NCBI GenBank assembly: GCA_017998555.1
Contig: JAGOCU010000020.1
Location: 1 to 9,959, forward strand
Length of the DNA stretch: 9,959 bases
Source of the DNA: Thermoflexales bacterium
GTDB taxonomy: Bacteria; Chloroflexota; Anaerolineae; J036; Brachytrichaceae
Direction: 5' to 3'
The stretch's first letter is position 1, and each line of letters starts with the position of its first letter. The position numbers and the translations under genes were made by a program. Below, piece after piece: positions 1-5,730 of this stretch. A model generated the notes under the pieces. The model did not search any database, had not been told where the DNA came from, and was given only the letters and a program-made list of their open reading frames with translations.

Positions 1-263
1 GCGACCGCGGCCTGGGGCGCCGGCATGGCGGCCGCCAGGACCTCGGTGAACTCCGGCCGGAGATCCCGGGTGCGGGCTGCCAGCAACCTCAGCTTGTCGC
101 GCGCGGTGGCGGCCCGGACCAGTTCGCGCGTTTTGCCGAACCTGCCTTCACCGGGCAGTTGCGCGTAGTCCAGCCCAACCGCCCCGCACAGCGTCGCCAG
201 CTCATCTTCATTCAGATGCTCAAAGAGCAGGTCGCGCAGGGTCGAAGCCAGTTGATCGGACAC
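1..263 (-). CDS. Effector-associated (death-like) domain protein, C-terminus cut by window edge
   Basis: The first 87 residues of a protein are visible; the rest lies beyond position 1. Reading starts at GTG (263-261), giving MSDQLASTLRDLLFEHLNED at the N-terminus. A helical block then carries the signatures ELATLCGAVGLDY, LPGEG and KTRELV, up to about residue 75. This LRxLLxxHxNEEELxxLCxxLGxDYxxLPGEG pattern is what I recall for the effector-associated domains (EADs) of bacterial conflict systems. Those small adaptor modules sit at the N-terminus of effectors such as proteases, TIR domains or NTPases. Residues 76-87 are Ala/Pro-rich and look like the start of a linker. The start lies 5 nt after the carboxyltransferase stop, so translation is probably coupled. 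There is no clear Shine-Dalgarno sequence. The effector domain is outside the window, so the function cannot be stated. I am fairly sure of the gene and the domain class, but not of the EAD subtype. Confidence 0.75.
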   Translation of the reverse strand, partial: MSDQLASTLRDLLFEHLNEDELATLCGAVGLDYAQLPGEGRFGKTRELVRAATARDKLRLLAARTRDLRPEFTEVLAAAMPAPQAAV

Positions 264-268
264 GAAAG

Positions 269-1816
269 TTATAGCGGGATGTTACCGTGTTTGCGCGGCG
301 GGTTGCTGTCGCGTTTGTTGCGCAGCATTTCGAGCGCATTGATCAGACGCGGGCGCGTCTCGCGGGGCTCGATGACATCATCGATGTGGCCCTTGGCCGC
401 CGCGACATACGGGTTGGCGAACTCCGCCCGATAGTCGGCGACCAGTTCGGCCTTGCGGGTGACCGGATCGTCCGCCCCACTCAGCTCACGCCGAAACAGG
501 ATGCTGACCGCGCCGTCCGGGCCCATGACCGCCAGCTCGGTGGTCGGCCAGGCCAGCACGAGATCGCCCCGGGTGGCCCGCGGGCTCATCACGCAATACG
601 CGCCGCCATAGGCCTTGCGGGTGATGACGCAGATCTTGGGGACGATCGCCTCGCAATAGGCATACAACAGTTTGGCCCCGGCTCGGATGATGCCGCCCTG
701 CTCCTGGGCCAGGCCCGGCAGAAAGCCGGGCACATCCTCAAAGGTGATGAGGGGGATATTGAAGCTGTCGCAGAAACGCACAAACCGGGCGGCCTTTTCG
801 CTCGCGTCGATATCGAGCACGCCCGCCAGCACCTGGGGCTGATTGGCGACAATGCCGACTGAATGCCCGCCCAGGCGCGCAAACCCGACGACGATGTTCT
901 CGGCGAAGGTCTCCTGGATCTCGAAAAAGCGCCCGTCGTCGACGACCGAGGTGATGACAGCTTTGATGTCATACGGTTTGTTGGGATTGTCCGGCACCAT
1001 CGTGTCCAGCGCCTCATCCATCCGGAGCGGGTCATCTGTTGTCGGGACGAAGGGTGGCTCCTCCATGTTGTTGCTGGGGAGATAACTCAGCAACTCCTGC
1101 ATCATGAACAGGCAATCGCCTTCGCTGTCGACAGCGAAGTGGGCGACCCCGCTGATGGTGTTGTGGGTCATCGCCCCGCCAAGCTGCTCGAAGGTGACGT
1201 CTTCATGCGTAACGCTCTTGACCACATCCGGGCCGGTCAGGAACATGTGACTGGTGTTCTTGACCATGAAGATGTAGTCGGTGAGCGCCGGGGAATAGAC
1301 CGCCCCGCCCGCGCACGGGCCCATGATCGCGGAGAGCTGCGGGATGACGCCGCTCGCCATCGTATTTCGCAGGAAGATCTCGCTGTAGCCGACAAGCGAG
1401 AACATGCCCTCCTGGATGCGCGCGCCGCCGCTGTCGTTGATGCCGATGATGGGCGCCCCATTCTTGAGAGCCATGTCCTGGATCTTGGTGATCTTGCTGG
1501 CATGCGCCTCGCCCACGCTTCCGCCCAGCACCGTGAAATCCTGGGCGAAGACATACACAAGCCGGCCGCGGATCGTCCCCCAGCCGGTGATGACGCCATC
1601 GGTCAGGGTTTTCTGCTTCTCGAGCCCAAAGCCTGCCGCGCGGTTGGTCACAAACGCGTCGACCTCGCGGAAAGAGCCCTTGTCCAGGAGGAGTTCGATG
1701 CGCTCGCGGGCGGTGAGTTTGCCTTTGGCGCGATGCGCGGCAATCCGATCCGGTCCGCCCCCGGCCTGGGCCTGGACGCGAAGTTCACGAAGCCGATCGA
1801 TGGGTGTTTGGGTCAT
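269..1816 (-). CDS. Acyl-CoA carboxylase carboxyltransferase (beta) subunit, propionyl/methylmalonyl-CoA type
   Basis: This is the carboxyltransferase subunit of a biotin-dependent acyl-CoA carboxylase (PccB/MmdA/AccD5 family). It moves the carboxyl group between carboxybiotin and an acyl-CoA. At 515 residues it is the normal family length, with two crotonase-like halves. The N-half has KGKLTARERIELLLD (about 31-45), DSGGARIQEG (about 128-137) and CAGGAVYSPALTD (about 168-180). The C-half has FEDVPGFLPG (about 359-368), EQGGIIRAGAKLLYAY (about 372-387) and RKAYGGAYCVMSPR (about 400-413). The C-terminus ends in the family-typical KHGNIPL. Residue 408 is Cys, at the position that helps set acyl-CoA specificity; propionyl-CoA enzymes usually have Asp there. 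The substrate (acetyl-, propionyl- or methylmalonyl-CoA) is therefore left open. No biotin carboxylase or biotin carrier gene is in the window. The ATG at 1816 fits the family N-terminus, although no strong ribosome-binding site precedes it. The next gene starts 5 nt downstream. Confidence 0.95.
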   Translation of the reverse strand: MTQTPIDRLRELRVQAQAGGGPDRIAAHRAKGKLTARERIELLLDKGSFREVDAFVTNRAAGFGLEKQKTLTDGVITGWGTIRGRLVYVFAQDFTVLGGSVGEAHASKITKIQDMALKNGAPIIGINDSGGARIQEGMFSLVGYSEIFLRNTMASGVIPQLSAIMGPCAGGAVYSPALTDYIFMVKNTSHMFLTGPDVVKSVTHEDVTFEQLGGAMTHNTISGVAHFAVDSEGDCLFMMQELLSYLPSNNMEEPPFVPTTDDPLRMDEALDTMVPDNPNKPYDIKAVITSVVDDGRFFEIQETFAENIVVGFARLGGHSVGIVANQPQVLAGVLDIDASEKAARFVRFCDSFNIPLITFEDVPGFLPGLAQEQGGIIRAGAKLLYAYCEAIVPKICVITRKAYGGAYCVMSPRATRGDLVLAWPTTELAVMGPDGAVSILFRRELSGADDPVTRKAELVADYRAEFANPYVAAAKGHIDDVIEPRETRPRLINALEMLRNKRDSNPPRKHGNIPL

Positions 1817-1855
1817 GGTCTGTTGTAAAAGCGGTGCCGGATTCCGTTCGGCGCG

Positions 1856-2263
1856 TCAGCGCACGATCTTTGGGAAGTAGAAGCGGATGCTCACGGGTGT
1901 CGCGGTCGGCGTCGGTGTGCGGGTTGGCGTCGCCGTCGGTGTGCGGGTTGGGGTCGCCGTGGGCGTATGGGTCGGGGTGTTGGTCGACGTCGCTGTGGGC
2001 GTGCTGGTGGGCGTCGCTGTCGGGGTTCTGGTTGCCGTTGGTGTCGGTGTGCGGGTTGGGGTACCGGTCGGGGTACTGGTCGGAGTGGCCGTCGAGGTGT
2101 GGGTTGCCGTGGCCGTCGGCGTCGCCGTTGGTGTGGGCAACGGCGAATCAAGGGCGCTGGCCTGAACGGACGCGGCTGCGCCGCTGCGGCTGGATCGGGC
2201 GATCAGCGCCCAGATCGCAATCGTCACGAGGCTGACCGCCAGGGGCTTGTTTAGGCTGGGCAT
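1856..2263 (-). CDS. Small secreted Thr/Pro-repeat protein with FYFPKIVR-type C-terminal tail
   Basis: A 135-residue protein. An N-terminal hydrophobic segment (LAVSLVTIAIWALIA, about 8-22) follows a short basic stretch and looks like an export signal or membrane anchor. A short Ala/Ser region follows. Residues 43-123 are then almost only Thr, Pro and Ala in TPT/ATP units with occasional Arg, Ser, His and Asn. The protein ends in VSIRFYFPKIVR. No folded domain is visible. Thr/Pro linkers and Y-L-P-hydrophobic-Arg endings are, from memory, common on secreted Chloroflexota proteins; here they occur without any domain between them. I chose the ATG at 2263 over one at 2302 because it puts the signal-like segment at the N-terminus. 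It also follows an AAGGAG about 12 nt upstream, although that spacing is long. The earlier start would add 13 polar residues. The gene lies 39 nt upstream of the carboxyltransferase. Function unknown. Confidence 0.7.
   Translation of the reverse strand: MPSLNKPLAVSLVTIAIWALIARSSRSGAAASVQASALDSPLPTPTATPTATATHTSTATPTSTPTGTPTRTPTPTATRTPTATPTSTPTATSTNTPTHTPTATPTRTPTATPTRTPTPTATPVSIRFYFPKIVR
1895..2137 (-). repeat. Low-complexity Thr/Pro-coding tandem repeat
   Basis: A degenerate tandem array inside the secreted mini-protein gene. It encodes about 80 residues of TPTATP/TRTP/TSTP units. On the plus strand it reads as repeated GTCGGTGTGCGGGTTGG-like units. The unit length is irregular and multiples of 6 nt dominate, so the array can lengthen or shorten in frame. 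It is expected to be an extended, probably glycosylatable spacer outside the cytoplasm; that last point is inference. Confidence 0.8.
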
Positions 2264-2323
2264 GACTCTGTTTGGCTCCTTGTGATCGCCGCAGGCCGAC
2301 ATATCGGGACCGGCGCCACCACC

Positions 2324-2695
2324 TTACACGTTGCGTGGGGCCCGGGCAACGGCGAGAGTCACAAAGAGGGCCAGAGCGTTGAGTATCGCATAGAAGCCAA
2401 ATGTAAGCGCCGGCTCGGGTGACGCGGCGAGGCCAAGGCGGAGCGCAGCGCCGACCGCAAACGCCATCACCACGCACAACACCGCGGCCCGCCGTGCCCA
2501 GGGGTGGCGCGTCCACGCCAGCCAGGCACAGCCCCCGAACGCCAACGCAAAAACGAGACCGTAGCCGGCTGCCAGGGCAGGTGGTGTGGCGGTGGCGAGT
2601 TCCGGGACCGATCGGGCGAGGCCGATCGCCTCTCCGAATCGCCACGCGTTGATGGCGCCCAAAAGGGCCATCCAACCGCTCAGCAATCGCCTCAA
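2324..2695 (-). CDS. Small four-helix integral membrane protein (hypothetical)
   Basis: About 123 residues with four hydrophobic segments, roughly at 5-25, 38-60, 70-90 and 96-117. A basic WTRHPWARRA loop lies between the second and third. No catalytic motif is visible, and I do not recognise a named family, though short four-helix proteins of this style are frequent in Chloroflexota. I chose the TTG at 2695 because its TTGA overlaps the TGA stop of the upstream FAD oxidoreductase, an arrangement typical of coupled translation, and because it adds the start of the first helix. The ATG at 2671 is the alternative and would give 115 residues. The reading frame stays open further upstream, but there it runs inside the oxidoreductase gene and encodes Arg/Gly-rich non-protein-like sequence. 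The overlap suggests co-expression with the oxidoreductase and possibly a membrane partner role, which is inference. Confidence 0.65.
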   Translation of the reverse strand: MRRLLSGWMALLGAINAWRFGEAIGLARSVPELATATPPALAAGYGLVFALAFGGCAWLAWTRHPWARRAAVLCVVMAFAVGAALRLGLAASPEPALTFGFYAILNALALFVTLAVARAPRNV

Positions 2696-3627
2696 GACAT
2701 CCCCGCAATCCGAGCCGCCATCGACATTGCCCAGGCCGCCCCAAAGGGCCCGGCGCCGAGCGCATACATCACCCCGGTCTCGCCGGGCAGACGGCCCACC
2801 AGCGGCTCGCCGTCCCGGGATTCGCTCGACACCCCGGCCTGGCGCCAGGCGATTTCTTCGAGCGCGGCGGGAAAGTTGCGCTTGAGGAATCGGCGGGTGA
2901 GATCGTCCGGGTCCTCGATGGCCGATTCTCCTGCCGGCGGCCCGCCGGCCGCCGTCCACGATCCGATCCTCACCCGGCCATCCGGGGTTTGGGCGGCGAT
3001 GAGACGACCGCGGCCGACGACAACGGGCTGGGTCAACCCGGGGAACTCGCCCGGATCCAGCGGTCGGCTCACCCAGACCGCGCCGCGGGCGAGGGTCATG
3101 GCATCCGCTAGATACGGAGACAACAGCCCGGCATAGGCGTTGGCCGCCAGCACGATCCGGCCCGCCACGATGCGTTCACCCGACGCGATGGCCTCGAGCG
3201 GGCTGAGCGGCGCAGCCCGCGGTCGGTCGATGGCCCGGATCTCCACGTGCTGGCGCACTGTAATGGCCGGATGCATGAGCAGGCGCAGGGTCAGCTTGGC
3301 CAGATCCACCAGGGCCGCCGGCCGCGCATCGACCCTTTCGGCGGGATCGTCGAGCTGCATGACGTTCCGATTGGGATACCAGCGCGCTGTCACGGTGCGC
3401 GCCACGACATTGAGCCGGCTCGCCCAGGCAAGCAGGTCGCGGGCGCCGGCCTCGGTCGCCACCGGGTGCCCGGGGTCGGCCGCCACGAGGCCGATTGCGC
3501 GCCGGGTGGCGCCCTCCGCGACGCCCTGGGCGGTGGCAACCGTGACACTTCGGCCGCTTTCCGCCAGCGCGCGCGCCACGCACGCGCCCACCAATCCGGC
3601 CCCGATTACCAGCGTGTCGATCGGCAT
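2692..3627 (-). CDS. DAO-family FAD-dependent oxidoreductase
   Basis: A 311-residue member of the D-amino-acid oxidase / glycine oxidase-like FAD oxidoreductase family. The N-terminal Rossmann motif is IGAGLVG (G9, G11, G14). A GATRRAIGLV segment stands where family members bind the flavin pyrophosphate, and the C-terminal FAD motif is DGEPLVGRLP followed by GAGPFGAAWAMSMAA. Such enzymes oxidise C-N bonds of amino acids or amines, with oxygen or a quinone as acceptor; the substrate cannot be read from sequence. Two points are odd. The protein is shorter than the usual 360-390 residues. The second beta strand (VTVATAQ, 28-34) also lacks the acidic residue that normally holds the FAD ribose. 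The ATG at 3627 is preceded by TGGAG at a normal distance. The gene starts 36 nt after the peroxiredoxin stop, and its stop codon overlaps the next gene. Confidence 0.85.
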   Translation of the reverse strand: MPIDTLVIGAGLVGACVARALAESGRSVTVATAQGVAEGATRRAIGLVAADPGHPVATEAGARDLLAWASRLNVVARTVTARWYPNRNVMQLDDPAERVDARPAALVDLAKLTLRLLMHPAITVRQHVEIRAIDRPRAAPLSPLEAIASGERIVAGRIVLAANAYAGLLSPYLADAMTLARGAVWVSRPLDPGEFPGLTQPVVVGRGRLIAAQTPDGRVRIGSWTAAGGPPAGESAIEDPDDLTRRFLKRNFPAALEEIAWRQAGVSSESRDGEPLVGRLPGETGVMYALGAGPFGAAWAMSMAARIAGMS

Positions 3628-3663
3628 GTTGTTTGCTCCAGCGCGTGGATCCTGTTGCCCCGG

Positions 3664-4167
3664 TTACTTTTTGGCCGCGGACTTCTTCGGCGTTTCATCC
3701 GGCGCCGCTTCGCCCTTCAAATAGGCCAGGACTTCCTCGGCATGGTTTTCAGGACTGACCTTCTCCCAGACATGCTCGATTCGCCCGTCGGCGCCCACCA
3801 CGAACGTGGCTCGGAAAACACCCATGTACTTTCGGCCCATGAACGTCTTCTCTCCCCAGACTCCCATTGGATCAATCAGCTTCCGCTCGGGATCGGCCAG
3901 GAGCGGGAAGGTGAGCGAAAACTTGGCGGTGAACTTGGCGTGGGCCTTGACATCGTCGGCGCTTACGCCAAAAACGGGGACGCCCAGCCCGCCAAACAGC
4001 GGCAGGTTGTCGCGGAAGCTGCAGGCTTCCTTGGTGCACCCGGGCGTATCGTCCCTGGGGTAGAAATACAACACATAGCGCTTGCCAGCCAGGCTGGCCG
4101 AGCTGACCGTGCCGGCGCTGTCAGATTCAAGCGTGAATTTTGGGGCGCGATCGCCAACCTTGAGCAT
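3664..4167 (-). CDS. bcp: Thiol peroxiredoxin, Bcp/PrxQ family
   Basis: A 167-residue peroxiredoxin that reduces H2O2 and organic hydroperoxides in the cytoplasm, with reducing power from thioredoxin. MLKVGDRAPKFTLESD is the typical N-terminus. The active site YPRDDTPGCTKEACSFRD places the peroxidatic cysteine at C44 and the resolving cysteine five residues later at C49, the Bcp/PrxQ arrangement. GVWGEKTFMGRKYMGVFRATFVV further supports the family. A Lys/Ala/Pro-rich tail (about 152-167) is dispensable-looking. I chose the ATG at 4167 because it matches the family N-terminus and follows an AGGAAAGGAG ribosome-binding site with an 8-nt gap; the frame stays open 60 codons upstream, but that part is unlike the family. 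It is the first gene of a minus-strand run and sits just before a flavin oxidase, whose H2O2 it may remove (inference). Confidence 0.95.
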   Translation of the reverse strand: MLKVGDRAPKFTLESDSAGTVSSASLAGKRYVLYFYPRDDTPGCTKEACSFRDNLPLFGGLGVPVFGVSADDVKAHAKFTAKFSLTFPLLADPERKLIDPMGVWGEKTFMGRKYMGVFRATFVVGADGRIEHVWEKVSPENHAEEVLAYLKGEAAPDETPKKSAAKK

Positions 4168-4170
4168 GGG

Positions 4171-4184
4171 CGTTTCTCCTTTCC
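4171..4184 (-). promoter_or_regulatory. Strong ribosome-binding site of the peroxiredoxin gene
   Basis: Read on the minus strand, GAGGAAAGGAG is followed by AAACGCCC and then the ATG at 4167. It is the clearest Shine-Dalgarno sequence in the window and fixes the peroxiredoxin start 60 codons inside the longest open frame. Confidence 0.75.
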
Positions 4185-4206
4185 TCGAAATCGTTGGATG
4201 CGCCCG

Positions 4207-4235
4207 ATGATACGCCATCGAAGTGATCCGATGAA
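4207..4235 (-). promoter_or_regulatory. Candidate sigma-70-type promoter for the peroxiredoxin operon
   Basis: On the minus strand, TTCATC (4235-4230) and TATCAT (4212-4207) are separated by 17 bp. The -10 matches five of six consensus bases and the -35 only three. The predicted start near 4200 leaves a leader of about 33 nt that contains the ribosome-binding site. The -35 ends about 5 bp from the perfect inverted repeat, so a protein bound to that repeat could affect this promoter. This is sequence inspection only. Confidence 0.35.
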
Positions 4236-4240
4236 TAGTT

Positions 4241-4287
4241 GGCGAGATCGCAATCCCCGCGCTCTGCGCGGGGATTGCGATCTCGCC
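4241..4287. repeat. Perfect 22-bp inverted repeat with 3-nt loop between divergent genes
   Basis: Positions 4241-4262 are the exact reverse complement of 4266-4287, separated by TCT. The arms begin GGCGAGATCG and end ATCTCGCC. The stem is GC-rich and has no mismatch. Pairing stops outside it (T4240 against C4288). No T-run follows on either strand, and both flanking genes point away, so it is not an ordinary terminator. It could be a large operator, a REP-like extragenic palindrome, or a hairpin in a transcript leader. Confidence 0.9.
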
Positions 4288-4323
4288 CGGTATGTGTTGG
4301 ATGTATTCAAGTACGATACGCCC

Positions 4324-5628
4324 ATGCTTTTGCGCTGCAAACTGCACGGCAAGATGTTTGAGTTTCGCGATCTGCGCGAGCTCATGGGCAAGGCCAACGA
4401 CGAGAAGTCGGGTGACCGGTTGGCCGGCCTTGCGGCCGCCTCGGCGCTCGAGCGGGCCGCCGCCCGATACGTGCTGAGCGAGGTCCCCTTGTGGGCGCTG
4501 CGCGAGAGTCCGGCCGTCCCCTACGAATCAGACGAGGTCACCCGGGTGATCGATGACGCGATTGATCCAACGATCTACGCCGAGATAAAGGGATGGACGG
4601 TCGGCGAGCTGCGCGAATGGCTGCTGCGGGACGCGACCTCGCCGGAGGCCATCCGCCGCGCGTCAACCGGGATGACGGGCGAAATGATCGCGGGCGTGGC
4701 CAAGCTGATGTCGAACCTGGATCTGGCCCTGGCCAGCGCGCGGCTGCGGGTCGTGACGCGGGCGAATACCACCCTGGGCCTGGCCGGCACGCTCGGCTCG
4801 CGCCTGCAGCCCAACCACCCCATCGACGATCCTGAGACGATCCGGGCCGAGATCCTGGAGGGGCTGTCCTTTGGCTGCGGCGACGCCGTGATCGGGATCA
4901 ACCCCGCCATCGACACGGTCGACAACGTCGCGCGCCTGCTCGAGCTGACCCAGTCGATCATCGACGCCGAGGGCGCGCCGGCGCAGAACTGCGTCCTCGC
5001 CCACGTCAGCACCCAGATGGCGGCCCTCCGGGCGGGCGCGCCAATGGGGCTGATGTTCCAGTCGATCGCGGGCACCGAAGGGGCCAATGCCTCGTTCGGG
5101 ATCTCGCTCGGGCTGCTCGACGAGGCGCGCGCGCTGGCCCAGGCCGGCAGCAACGTGGCCGGCCCGAACGTGCTGTATTTCGAAACCGGCGAGGGCTCCG
5201 AACTCTCGGCCGGCGCCCACAACGGCTGGGATCAACTGACGCTGGAGGCCCGCTGCTACTGCCTGGCCCGGCGCTACGCGCCTTTCATGGTCAACTCGGT
5301 CGTGGGCTTTATCGGGCCGGAGTATCTGCGCGACGCGCGCCAGATCGCGCGGGCCGGGCTGGAGGATCACTTTTGCGCCAAACTCGCCGGCGTGCCGATG
5401 GGCGTCGACGTATGCTATACCAACCACGCCCGGGCCGATCAGAACGATCTGGAGAGCCTGGCCATCCTGCTCGCGGCGGCCGGCTGCAATTTCTTCATGG
5501 GTGTGCCCGGCGGCGACGATCCCATGCTGAGCTACCAATCCACCTCTTTTCACGACACCGCCGCGCTGCGCCAGCTCCTGCATCTCCGCCCGCTGCCGGA
5601 GTTTGAGCGCTGGATAGAAAACCGATGA
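4324..5628 (+). CDS. eutB: Ethanolamine ammonia-lyase large (alpha) subunit EutB
   Basis: Catalytic subunit of adenosylcobalamin-dependent ethanolamine ammonia-lyase (ethanolamine to acetaldehyde plus ammonia), forming a TIM barrel that works with EutC. The 434 residues align without gaps to E. coli EutB as I remember it. Examples are SGDRLAGLAAAS (29-40), RANTTLGLAGTLGSRLQPN (146-164), EGLSFGCGDAVIGINP (179-194), LYFETGEGSELSAGA (284-298), VGFIGPEYL (327-335) and GVDVCYTNHARADQN (360-374). Substrate-site residues R160, Q162, N193, E287 and D362 are all present at the E. coli numbers. The protein stops at FERWIENR and lacks about 19 C-terminal residues of the 453-residue E. coli protein; no frameshifted remnant is visible after the stop. 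The ATG at 4324 is chosen by that alignment. No clear ribosome-binding site precedes it. The upstream open frame lies opposite the peroxiredoxin and oxidase genes and is not coding. It is followed by eutC. Confidence 0.97.
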   Translation: MLLRCKLHGKMFEFRDLRELMGKANDEKSGDRLAGLAAASALERAAARYVLSEVPLWALRESPAVPYESDEVTRVIDDAIDPTIYAEIKGWTVGELREWLLRDATSPEAIRRASTGMTGEMIAGVAKLMSNLDLALASARLRVVTRANTTLGLAGTLGSRLQPNHPIDDPETIRAEILEGLSFGCGDAVIGINPAIDTVDNVARLLELTQSIIDAEGAPAQNCVLAHVSTQMAALRAGAPMGLMFQSIAGTEGANASFGISLGLLDEARALAQAGSNVAGPNVLYFETGEGSELSAGAHNGWDQLTLEARCYCLARRYAPFMVNSVVGFIGPEYLRDARQIARAGLEDHFCAKLAGVPMGVDVCYTNHARADQNDLESLAILLAAAGCNFFMGVPGGDDPMLSYQSTSFHDTAALRQLLHLRPLPEFERWIENR

Positions 5629-5629
5629 G

Positions 5630-5641
5630 ATTTCGCGAAAT
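5630..5641. repeat. 12-bp perfect palindrome just after eutB stop
   Basis: ATTTCGCGAAAT begins one base after the eutB TGA ends. It is a perfect palindrome without a loop and could be a protein-binding site; it may also be chance in this AT-richer spacer. Confidence 0.4.
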
Positions 5642-5647
5642 GCGCTT

Positions 5648-5712
5648 GCAGGAGAAAGGGAGAACGGGAGGTTTTCCATTCCTTTCTTCCTCCCCTTCTT
5701 CCCTTCTTCTGT
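5648..5712 (+). repeat. Long imperfect hairpin in the eutB-eutC spacer
   Basis: The purine-rich arm 5648-5671 can pair with the pyrimidine-rich arm 5689-5712 around a 17-nt pyrimidine-rich loop. Of 24 positions, two are mismatched (5665/5695 and 5657/5703) and three are G-U pairs. The inner six pairs are unbroken. The transcript would carry this stem between the two coding regions, ending 18 nt before the eutC ATG. No T-run follows (GTTAAGAAACC), so it is not a standard terminator. It may protect the eutB message, tune the EutB:EutC ratio, or mask eutC translation; these are inferences. Confidence 0.65.
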
Positions 5713-5730
5713 TAAGAAACCCCATCCCAA

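Noticed and set aside
863..1828. 321-codon plus-strand frame opposite the carboxyltransferase
   Set aside because: Antisense shadow; the minus strand has unambiguous family motifs throughout.
1895..2137. Tandem repeats as a possible CRISPR array
   Set aside because: The units are short, degenerate and in frame with a Thr/Pro protein; there are no unique spacers between identical repeats.
1887..2165. Plus-strand frame encoding a Val/Gly-rich repeat opposite the Thr/Pro gene
   Set aside because: It is the complement of the Thr/Pro codons. The minus-strand reading has a signal segment, a ribosome-binding site and a plausible tail; the plus reading has none of these.
3247..4323. Long upstream extension of the eutB reading frame
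   Set aside because: It lies opposite the peroxiredoxin and FAD oxidoreductase genes, includes the inverted repeat, and has no EutB homology; alignment places the start at 4324.
4168..4323. Cobalamin riboswitch before eutB
   Set aside because: The region is too short, and no B12-box-like sequence was seen; the only structure is the perfect inverted repeat.
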